DNA from: an uncultured Clostridia bacterium
GTDB lineage: Bacteria; Bacillota; Clostridia; Oscillospirales; Acutalibacteraceae
Direction: 5' to 3'
Length of the DNA: 9,835 nucleotides
Assembly (NCBI GenBank): GCA_947629295.1
Contig: CANRDH010000046.1
Location: 1 to 9,835, forward strand
In this document: piece by piece, positions 1-5,744 of the stretch
Numbering within the stretch: position 1 is the stretch's first letter
How the letters are laid out: each line of letters begins with the position of its first letter
The notes under the pieces: model-generated
The model's input: only the letters and a program-made list of their open reading frames with translations
Databases searched by the model: none
What the model was told of the DNA's origin: nothing
Program-made: the position numbers and the translations under genes

Positions 1-906
1 GCTGACGAGGGTATCTCTGACGAGGATAAAAAGCTTATTGAAAGATTTAAGGCTAAAAATATACCCTATATTATAGCCTATAACAAAAGCGACCTTAAAA
101 ATATTGCACTTTCGGGTGAAAATGAGATCCTTGTCAGTGCAAAAACAGGGGAAAATATATTTGAGCTTAAGGAGCTTATCGGTAAGCTTTCAAAGGGGCA
201 GGAAAATAATAAGCATATCATTTCCGATATGCTTGAAGAGAATGATGTGGTTGTTCTTGTCGTTCCGATTGACGCCGCGGCTCCAAAGGGCCGGCTTATT
301 CTGCCGCAGCAGCAGACTCTCAGGGATATTCTTGACCGCCATGCAATATCCGTTGTAACTCAGGATACTGAGCTTACGGCAACGCTTGATTCCCTTTCAA
401 AAAAGCCCAAACTTGTAATAACGGACAGTCAGGCCTTTGCAAAAGTCAGCAAGGATACTCCGGAGGATATTCTTCTGACCTCGTTTTCAATTCTTTTTGC
501 AAACTATAAAGGTAATCTCAGACTTGCAGTTGAAGGTGTACGCACTATATCCGAGCTGGAGAACGGCGACACGGTTCTTATTTCGGAGGGCTGTACTCAC
601 CACAGACAGTGCGGGGATATAGGAACTCAGAAGCTTCCTGCTCTCATTAAGAAATTCACAGGACTGAGTGATATTAATTTTGAATGGACAAGCGGAACGG
701 AATTTCCCGACAGTCTTGACAAATATAAGCTTATCCTTCATTGCGGCGGCTGTATGCTTAACGAGCGGGAAATGAAATACCGACTTAAATGCGCACAGGA
801 TGAGGGCATACCGATTACAAATTACGGAACGGCTATTGCATATATGAACGGAATACTAAAAAGAAGTCTTGAGATTTTTCCGGATATTGCCGCAATCATA
901 GATTAG
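1..906 (+). CDS. hydF: [FeFe]-hydrogenase maturation GTPase HydF (5' end missing)
   Basis: HydF is the cytosolic scaffold/carrier on which the 2Fe subcluster of [FeFe] hydrogenase is assembled with HydE and HydG before transfer to apo-hydrogenase. The frame is open from base 1, so the P-loop and earlier GTPase motifs lie upstream of the window; 301 residues remain of a protein usually near 400. Visible GTPase parts are the G4 motif YNKSD (about residues 27-31) and the G5-like VSAKTG (about 45-50). The diagnostic feature is the C-terminal cluster motif: C-T-H at codons 592-600, then 46 residues, then H-C-G-G-C at 739-753, which matches the family pattern CxHx(46-53)HCxxC. The intact motif implies a functional maturase and a fermentative, hydrogen-evolving lifestyle. 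hydE, hydG and the hydrogenase itself are not in the window. The gene converges on the cps operon and ends before a shared hairpin. Confidence 0.96.
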   Translation, partial: ADEGISDEDKKLIERFKAKNIPYIIAYNKSDLKNIALSGENEILVSAKTGENIFELKELIGKLSKGQENNKHIISDMLEENDVVVLVVPIDAAAPKGRLILPQQQTLRDILDRHAISVVTQDTELTATLDSLSKKPKLVITDSQAFAKVSKDTPEDILLTSFSILFANYKGNLRLAVEGVRTISELENGDTVLISEGCTHHRQCGDIGTQKLPALIKKFTGLSDINFEWTSGTEFPDSLDKYKLILHCGGCMLNEREMKYRLKCAQDEGIPITNYGTAIAYMNGILKRSLEIFPDIAAIID

Positions 907-952
907 AAAACAGTATGTCGAATTATGTGATAGTTACTTTGCTGCAGACAAA

Positions 953-995
953 GGGGTTATCGACTAAGCTTATGACAGCTTAAATCGATAACCCC
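953..995. terminator. Hairpin between convergent hydF and sugar transferase genes, probable bidirectional terminator
   Basis: An 11-bp perfect inverted repeat (GGGGTTATCGA at 953-963, TCGATAACCCC at 985-995) encloses a second 6-bp pair (TAAGCT 965-970 with AGCTTA 977-982). The two are separated only by a 1x2 internal loop, giving a stem of about 17 bp with a 6-base loop. It lies 46 bases after the hydF stop and 32 bases after the stop of the opposing gene. The flanking U-tracts are short and interrupted on both strands, so termination efficiency is uncertain, but position and symmetry fit a terminator shared by two converging transcripts. Confidence 0.75.
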
Positions 996-1027
996 TAACT
1001 TTATTCCGTGACATATTTATCCGCAAC

Positions 1028-1654
1028 CTATCTTCCGTCTCTATTTGCAAGAATCACATATGCTGTTTTGAAAATTATCTTGATGTCCGTCCACAAACTT
1101 CTGTCCTCGATATATTTCCTGTCCAACTCCATCCATTCCTCAAAGGATATGTCATTGCGGTTGGGCCGTGCCTGCCAATAACAGGTAAGACCGGGCTTTA
1201 CCAGAAGTCTGAACTTATCCTCCTCCCTATAATGCTTGACCTCAAGCGGGAGCGGGGGTCTTGGCCCTACAAAGGACATATCGCCCTTTAATATGTTGAG
1301 CATCTGCGGAAGTTCATCTATATTTGTCTTGCGGAGAAACTTTCCTACCTTTGTTATCCTTGGGTCGTCCTTTATTTTAAACACCGGACCGTCCGCCTCG
1401 TTCATATGCATAAGAGACTCCTTTATTTCTTCGGCATCAGGACACATAGTACGAAATTTATAAAGCTTGAATGTTTTTCCGTTCTTACCCACACGCTCCT
1501 GCACAAAAAAAGGTTTACCCTTTTTGTCGGAAACTGCCACTATAAAAGCGACTAAAATATAAAAAACGAAAAAAACAATTATAAACAACAGTGAAAAAAT
1601 AATATCAAATAAACGCTTTACAAAATCGTAAAACGGCTTCCTTTTAAAATCCAC
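1028..1654 (-). CDS. Undecaprenyl-phosphate sugar phosphotransferase (priming glycosyltransferase, short form)
   Basis: This bacterial sugar transferase (PF02397, PglC/WcaJ C-terminal type) moves a sugar-1-phosphate from a nucleotide sugar onto undecaprenyl phosphate, the first membrane step of capsule or exopolysaccharide synthesis. The 208-residue form has only the membrane-inserted hydrophobic segment (about residues 15-41, after KRLFD) and the catalytic domain, not the multi-TM N-terminus of WbaP-type enzymes. Visible motifs are QERVGKNGKTFKLYKFRTM (about 52-70), the catalytic Asp-Glu pair in NIDELPQ (D113, E114), KGDMSFVGPRP, and PGLTCYWQ followed by the C-terminal LDRKYIEDRSLWTDIKI block. 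I chose the GTG at 1654 because GGGGAGGA lies 6 bases upstream; the longer frame, from a GTG at 1684, starts inside the upstream gene and has no such site. It is last in the operon, 20 bases after the phosphatase stop. The sugar specificity cannot be read from the sequence. Confidence 0.93.
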   Translation of the reverse strand: MDFKRKPFYDFVKRLFDIIFSLLFIIVFFVFYILVAFIVAVSDKKGKPFFVQERVGKNGKTFKLYKFRTMCPDAEEIKESLMHMNEADGPVFKIKDDPRITKVGKFLRKTNIDELPQMLNILKGDMSFVGPRPPLPLEVKHYREEDKFRLLVKPGLTCYWQARPNRNDISFEEWMELDRKYIEDRSLWTDIKIIFKTAYVILANRDGR

Positions 1655-1660
1655 AGTCAA

Positions 1661-1668
1661 TCCTCCCC
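1661..1668 (-). promoter_or_regulatory. Shine-Dalgarno site deciding the start of the sugar transferase
   Basis: On the minus strand GGGGAGGA lies 6 bases before a GTG codon (1654-1652) and inside the 20-base gap after the phosphatase stop. It sits downstream of the earlier in-frame GTG at 1684, so it favours the shorter protein. A TTG directly abutting the site (1660) is too close to serve as start. Confidence 0.75.
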
Positions 1669-1674
1669 GGATTA

Positions 1675-2421
1675 TTAGAACCACATTCCCATTATTTTTT
1701 TAGGACGCTTCGGCATCGTCATATCAACATATCTTCCCTTAAAAACATCCCTTGCATTCTTGTCAAACCAATCTGTATATTCCTCACCGAATTTTTTCTT
1801 TATGTGTTTGTAACCATCCCTGAGATTCGGTGAACGACGCTTCATGTTATGACAATCCGAACAAATAAGCTGAGCCATACCCCATTTTATATACCTCATT
1901 GCCATTTTATCGTTTTCAAGAACAGCACCGCTGTTTATCTGAGCAATACAACCCTTTTCGATGAGATCATAAAGTTTTGTGGGGTCTGATGTAAAGTACG
2001 GATAGCGCTCGACATGAGCAAGAATGGGCTGGTATCCTCTGTTTATAATATCTATAAGAGTATGTGTAAGTCCGTACGGACGCTCGTCGGTCGGAAACTC
2101 TATAAGCAGATAATTCGTATCTGTAAAACAAAGACGGTCAAGCTCAAGCTCATTGAGCCTTGTGGAGAAATATATCTCTGCTCCAAGCTTAAATTTAATA
2201 CCAAGGTCAGATACTTCCGGAACAGACATAAGCTTATTGTAGCTGTGCTCTCTTGCACGAAGAAAATCCTCAAGGCTTATTCTGTTTACGTGAAAATGCG
2301 GTGTAAAGACGATAGCCTGCACACCCTGTTTTCTTTCCTCCTCAAGCAGTTCAAGTGAAACATCAGGATTTCTTGCTCCGTCATCAATACCCGGCAATAT
2401 ATGGCAATGTAAATCAAGCAT
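1675..2421 (-). CDS. CpsB/YwqE-family PHP-domain protein-tyrosine phosphatase
   Basis: The protein is 248 residues, the usual length for CpsB/CapC/YwqE manganese-dependent phosphatases, which dephosphorylate the tyrosine autokinase that works with the Wzz-like co-polymerase. It shows the full set of PHP metal-ligand positions: H5 and H7 in LHCH, D13/D14 in GIDDGA, H42 in TPHFH, E82 in GAEIYF, E108 in LLIEFP, H136 with E138 in HVERY, and D189/H191 in CSDCHN. Nothing key appears lost. The ATG at 2421 begins the canonical MLDLHCH and is preceded by AGAAGG nine bases upstream. An open frame extends 36 codons further, into the co-polymerase gene, but those residues do not resemble the family. It is the middle gene of the operon, 31 bases after the co-polymerase stop. 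Odd in context: no partner tyrosine kinase is encoded in this operon. Confidence 0.94.
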   Translation of the reverse strand: MLDLHCHILPGIDDGARNPDVSLELLEEERKQGVQAIVFTPHFHVNRISLEDFLRAREHSYNKLMSVPEVSDLGIKFKLGAEIYFSTRLNELELDRLCFTDTNYLLIEFPTDERPYGLTHTLIDIINRGYQPILAHVERYPYFTSDPTKLYDLIEKGCIAQINSGAVLENDKMAMRYIKWGMAQLICSDCHNMKRRSPNLRDGYKHIKKKFGEEYTDWFDKNARDVFKGRYVDMTMPKRPKKIMGMWF

Positions 2422-2430
2422 TTTATCTAT

Positions 2431-2436
2431 CCTTCT
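2431..2436 (-). promoter_or_regulatory. Ribosome binding site for the PHP phosphatase
   Basis: AGAAGG on the minus strand is 9 bases upstream of the ATG at 2421. It supports the family-consistent start MLDLHCH over longer in-frame alternatives that overlap the co-polymerase gene. Confidence 0.65.
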
Positions 2437-2452
2437 ATCAAAATGTAGGTTT

Positions 2453-3175
2453 CTATGTTCTTCTGTTAAAAGCCTTTGTGTCAACCTCAGGGATAATTCC
2501 AAGGAGAGGAATATTAAGTGTATCTGCAATATCCTCCTCCGTCTTAAAGGTATTGTTGGACAAATCCTTTATAATAACAAAAGCCATAATTATAACAAAT
2601 CCGATAAGGCCTCCTATTATTGCATTTCTTGAGGAATTGGGGCTGACCGGATTTCCGTTATTAGATATCCTTGCCTCACTTATAATCTTCACCGAACCCG
2701 CTTCCACCTTCTCTTTGATGGTGGGAGGAGCAACTTTGACTATCTCCTCAACTACCATTTTGGCATATTCGGGCCGCGTTGATCGCATTGAAATATTAAT
2801 GACCTGAGTGGAGTCAATTGTCGAAACATTAATTGAATTTTTCAGTGAATCTGCAGTAGCAGACAGATTAAGGTTATTTATAACCTCATTAATAACCGTG
2901 TCGGATTTTATTATTATTGAGTATACGTCTGCAAGACTCCTTGCGGCAGTAAGCTCATTAGAATTTACTGTCGAATTACTGTCTGAAATATTATTTACAA
3001 TAAGCACCGCACTTGCTTCATATTCTTTTGGTGCAAACAGTTTTGAATATACATAAAAACCTACCGCAAATATAACGGTAACAAGAATGATAGCTATAAT
3101 ATTTTTACGAATTATATTGAAAATAACTTTAAGATCAATTTCTTTTTCCTTACTGTTTTCAACCTTTTCTTCCAT
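2453..3175 (-). CDS. Wzz/CpsC-like polysaccharide co-polymerase (chain length determinant)
   Basis: This 240-residue membrane protein has the co-polymerase layout. A short cytosolic charged N-terminus is followed by TM1 (about 24-45), an extracytoplasmic domain with the early signature EYEASAVLIVNN (about 51-62), a Pro-containing segment NPVSPNSSRN before TM2 (about 184-203), and a cytosolic tail TFKTEEDIADTLNIPLLGIIPE. That tail resembles the part of Wzz/CpsC proteins that in Gram-positive bacteria contacts and activates a separate BY-type tyrosine kinase. No Walker motifs follow, so this is the kinase-less form. It starts at an ATG with GGGAGG five bases upstream and is first in the operon, about 70 bases downstream of a consensus promoter. 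Expected role: setting polymer chain length and coupling polymerization to kinase/phosphatase cycling. The exact polymer is unknown. Confidence 0.92.
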   Translation of the reverse strand: MEEKVENSKEKEIDLKVIFNIIRKNIIAIILVTVIFAVGFYVYSKLFAPKEYEASAVLIVNNISDSNSTVNSNELTAARSLADVYSIIIKSDTVINEVINNLNLSATADSLKNSINVSTIDSTQVINISMRSTRPEYAKMVVEEIVKVAPPTIKEKVEAGSVKIISEARISNNGNPVSPNSSRNAIIGGLIGFVIIMAFVIIKDLSNNTFKTEEDIADTLNIPLLGIIPEVDTKAFNRRT

Positions 3176-3250
3176 AAATACCTCCCGAAACTGTGATCAC
3201 GCCATCGTAAAACCATTTTCTTTAACCTTTATAAATTACACACAGTATTC

Positions 3251-3279
3251 ATTATAAACTTATTTTAATATTTTGTCAA
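3251..3279 (-). promoter_or_regulatory. Perfect sigma-A promoter of the cps operon
   Basis: On the minus strand, TTGACA (3279-3274) and TATAAT (3256-3251) are separated by exactly 17 bases, a full consensus match in both boxes. Transcription would begin near 3244, leaving a leader of about 70 bases before the ATG at 3175. No terminator or attenuator hairpin is evident in that leader. Confidence 0.88.
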
Positions 3280-3531
3280 CATGGTTTTGTGAATCAAATT
3301 GTATTATCCGGTTATTTGAAAATTACTTGACATTTTTTCTGAATTATAGCTAAATTAACAACATTGAGCATAAAAAATTTGTTATCTATTTGTAGGCAAA
3401 ACCAATGCTCCGTTTTTATTTATACATTCTCTGACAAAATGAAAAAATAATACAAAGCTTTCGCTCCCATAATAATGCGCATCTATGACAATAATAAAAT
3501 ATTCGGAGCCGGACAAAAACTTACATTACAA
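3280..3531. other. AT-rich intergenic stretch, no gene recognised
   Basis: This is the core of the 452-base gap between the cps operon promoter and the end of the VanW-family gene. I find no open frame with a convincing ribosome binding site. A TTGACA on the plus strand (3327-3332) is followed after 18 bases by TAAATT (3351-3356), a weak -10, so a plus-strand transcript is possible but unsupported. A 6-bp inverted pair (GAGCAT 3366-3371, ATGCTC 3405-3410) and short palindromes (AAAGCTTT, ATGCGCAT near 3455-3482) form no recognisable riboswitch or RNA family. Confidence 0.5.
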
Positions 3532-3568
3532 ATCCCGCAGGGTCGGCATAAGACCATCACTGCGGGAT
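3532..3568 (-). terminator. Probable terminator of the VanW-family gene
   Basis: A 9-bp stem (ATCCCGCAG 3532-3540, CTGCGGGAT 3560-3568) carries an inner GGTC/GACC pair (3541-3544 with 3552-3555) and a four-base bulge. It lies 59 bases past the VanW stop on the minus strand. The bases that follow on that strand are TTTGTAATG and, further on, TTTTTG, so the U-tract is imperfect. No U-tract follows on the plus strand. Confidence 0.6.
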
Positions 3569-3627
3569 AATCAGCTCTCTTGTATGAAAAATCAAACCCA
3601 ATGACTATGATTCACCACTCTGCCGCA

Positions 3628-5460
3628 TCACTGGCCAGATTCGGCTTTTTTTAAATATTCGGCTGCCGTACCATAGGGTATCGGAGCATTGCTTCCGCAG
3701 CCGTCAGGTGACAGTACCTCCGGTTCCGATTTTGTAGGAGATACATCTGAAGGACCATTCTCAGGGTCACTCGGTATCATAGATGAAACATAACTGTATG
3801 AATCATAATGGTAGTCATATGTGCCTGATGGAAGGATCTCCCTCTTTACCTCCTTGCCGTCTTTGAAATATACCTTTGCTCCCTTTGCTGAATATGAACT
3901 GTCATAAGCAGCATTAACCCAACCTACCGGTACTATCTCATCGTATTCTGTGGAAAGCGGTCCGTACATCTCAACACAAAGCTCATCATACCCGTCACCG
4001 TTATAATCATATACATAGGTTGCAATATACACCGAATAATCCTTTGTATTCTTAAACTTCATATCAAGATTTCCGTAATCCACGGTAGCGTCAAGACCCC
4101 TGTCGGCATAAATCGACGGATAAGCATGGGCATATCTTTCCACGACCTCCATATCAGCCTTCAATGCACATATATAGAGTGTAGTAGATGCCTGACAGAT
4201 ACCTCCTCCGTACTGCTGTTCATATCTACCTTCCACAATTGCGGTAGACGGAACATAACCCAAGTCGCCGTTAGTCGTGTCACCTGTCATTGTATTAAAG
4301 GAGAAGGTTTCTCCCGGTTTCACAACATAACCATTTGCCGATTTCAGAGCAAGCTCCATATTGTAGTTCGAAGCCCACACATTTTTTGCACTCGTGTAAT
4401 GTGAGGCTATAAGCTTGGTATTTGCCTTAATCTGAGCAAGAGATACTTTAAACGGAGTTCTGACAGAAGTCATAGCCACACTTCCGCTTTTCTTCGACTG
4501 CTCCAATATATTTGTAATTTTCTGATTTAATTCGTTATGATCTACAAGGAACCCGTCAGTACCGTCCTCGTATGTAAACTTTTCCGTCTTTGTAGGCTCA
4601 AAAGTTTTTACGTGTGCGTCTATCGGCTGAACTTCAATTTTTTCAGCAACCTTTTCCACAACCTTTGCAACAGAATCTCTGTTAATAACAGAAGTAACGA
4701 CAAAATCAGTTCGTCCGTCATTATATGCCGTTCCTACGGTAGGTTCGTCAAGCTCTCCCCTGCTGTAGTGGTAAGCCTGAATCAGAACATCGGAAATATC
4801 CGTATCAAATTCAAAATCATCCTCTGTAAGGCTGACGGTCTTACCGTCACAGCTTACAGTTATGCTTATATCATCGCGAAGCTCAAGAAGCTTTTCCTGC
4901 ATGGCATCATAAGCCTCACTCAAAGTCTTGCCGCTGAGGACAACACCCGAAACGGTAACATTTTCACCGAAAACTATAGACGAGGTATTTATTGTTTTTA
5001 TTTCTGCCATCTCATCTCTTATAACAGGGACAGCCGATACCTCGCTGTTATCCATCTCAGACGCACCTGTTTGCTTTGAGCTCTGTGAAACCTGACTTTC
5101 TGTTTTTACCAATGTAGGAACAGAATTTCTGTTATAATTTAACGCAAAAATAATACCTGCGACAGCTGCTGCAGTTAGCACGGAAGCCCCTATTATTACA
5201 GGGACCTTTATCGCCCTCTTTTTCTTCTTTACATAACCTGTCGGACGACGTTTGTTTTCTGAATTCTGCGAACCTGCAAAAACAACCGAATCCTCGTCGG
5301 CATTTTCAGCCTTGCCATCGTCGTATGCAGCGTCTGGATCTGATACCATATCAGTTTCGTTTCTCTCAGTACTTTTGGGAGCAGTACCGTTGAAAACCAC
5401 TTCTTCCTCTTCTTCAGTATTAACAGAATCATTACTGTCAACCTTATTCTCTGTATCCAT
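3628..5460 (-). CDS. VanW-family membrane-anchored envelope protein with peptidoglycan-binding-like domain
   Basis: VanW-family proteins occur widely in Gram-positive bacteria; a VanW gene accompanies some vancomycin-resistance clusters but the biochemical role is unsettled, and nothing here indicates resistance. The 610-residue protein has an acidic cytosolic tail (1-70), a basic KKKKR stretch, one TM helix (about 87-108), a Ser/Thr-rich linker, a PF12229-like region (about 165-345, including ITVSCDGKTVSLTEDDFEFD), and the VanW domain (about 355-500). That domain carries PGETFSFN, GYVPSTAIVEG and the signature GGGICQASTTLY (418-429). A Pro/Ser/Asp-rich end (about 564-590) follows. Topology implies an extracellular C-terminus. 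The ATG at 5460 was chosen because GGAGG sits 7 bases upstream; an in-frame GTG at 5508 lies at the predicted transcription start. It is a single gene, divergent from the glucosyltransferase. Odd points: a DYNGDGYDE loop (485-493) and a repeated VVFxG motif in the cytosolic tail. Confidence 0.9.
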   Translation of the reverse strand: MDTENKVDSNDSVNTEEEEEVVFNGTAPKSTERNETDMVSDPDAAYDDGKAENADEDSVVFAGSQNSENKRRPTGYVKKKKRAIKVPVIIGASVLTAAAVAGIIFALNYNRNSVPTLVKTESQVSQSSKQTGASEMDNSEVSAVPVIRDEMAEIKTINTSSIVFGENVTVSGVVLSGKTLSEAYDAMQEKLLELRDDISITVSCDGKTVSLTEDDFEFDTDISDVLIQAYHYSRGELDEPTVGTAYNDGRTDFVVTSVINRDSVAKVVEKVAEKIEVQPIDAHVKTFEPTKTEKFTYEDGTDGFLVDHNELNQKITNILEQSKKSGSVAMTSVRTPFKVSLAQIKANTKLIASHYTSAKNVWASNYNMELALKSANGYVVKPGETFSFNTMTGDTTNGDLGYVPSTAIVEGRYEQQYGGGICQASTTLYICALKADMEVVERYAHAYPSIYADRGLDATVDYGNLDMKFKNTKDYSVYIATYVYDYNGDGYDELCVEMYGPLSTEYDEIVPVGWVNAAYDSSYSAKGAKVYFKDGKEVKREILPSGTYDYHYDSYSYVSSMIPSDPENGPSDVSPTKSEPEVLSPDGCGSNAPIPYGTAAEYLKKAESGQ

Positions 5461-5467
5461 AAAGCAA

Positions 5468-5472
5468 CCTCC
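5468..5472 (-). promoter_or_regulatory. Ribosome binding site fixing the VanW-family start
   Basis: GGAGG on the minus strand, 7 bases before the ATG at 5460. The alternative in-frame GTG at 5508 lacks a comparable site and coincides with the expected transcription start. Confidence 0.8.
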
Positions 5473-5512
5473 AATCGGTCTAAAGCCTTCCAATATCCTT
5501 TTATCCACCTAT

Positions 5513-5542
5513 ATAATACAACAAAATCCGTACCTATGTAAA
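5513..5542 (-). promoter_or_regulatory. Putative promoter of the VanW-family gene
   Basis: On the minus strand, TTTACA (5542-5537) and TATTAT (5518-5513) are 18 bases apart. Each box matches the consensus at five of six positions. Transcription would start near 5506 and give a leader of about 45 bases. Confidence 0.55.
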
Positions 5543-5601
5543 GTATTTTTTTGTCGAAACATAATGTAAATACTGACAAACTTAGAATGTATTTTCCTCC
5601 C

Positions 5602-5635
5602 AATTTTAGATTTTTTAACAGTTGGCACTAAAATT
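5602..5635. repeat. 8-bp inverted repeat in the divergent promoter region
   Basis: AATTTTAG (5602-5609) is mirrored by CTAAAATT (5628-5635) across an 18-base spacer, between the two divergent promoters. The arms are AT-rich and could be chance in such sequence; a regulator-binding site is only a possibility. Confidence 0.3.
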
Positions 5636-5669
5636 AAACATAACATAACGGGGAAAAAAATTTTTTTTG

Positions 5670-5698
5670 TTGAAATAATCATGTAAATGAAGTATAAT
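5670..5698 (+). promoter_or_regulatory. Sigma-A promoter of the lipid glucosyltransferase gene
   Basis: TTGAAA (5670-5675) and TATAAT (5693-5698) are separated by 17 bases. The -35 box is directly preceded by an A7T8 tract (about 5654-5668), which could act as an UP-like or bent element. The start would fall near 5705, leaving a leader of about 40 bases before the ATG at 5745. Confidence 0.82.
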
Positions 5699-5744
5699 TA
5701 AGATAATACTACAAGACATCAGGTAATTATGGAAGGATGATCCT

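Noticed and set aside
2422..2529. A 36-codon upstream extension of the PHP phosphatase frame.
   Set aside because: It lies within the co-polymerase coding region, does not resemble the family, and a good ribosome binding site precedes the internal ATG that begins the canonical MLDLHCH.
3628..5460. Vancomycin resistance function suggested by the VanW name.
   Set aside because: No vanH/A/X, vanR/S or other resistance genes are near; VanW-domain proteins are common chromosomal envelope proteins in Gram-positive bacteria unrelated to resistance.
5229..5603. A 124-codon minus-strand open frame preceded in part by a GGGAGG-like sequence.
   Set aside because: It overlaps the N-terminal coding region of the VanW-family gene in another frame, its product has no recognisable domain, and the GGGAGG lies inside it with only an ATT at usable spacing.
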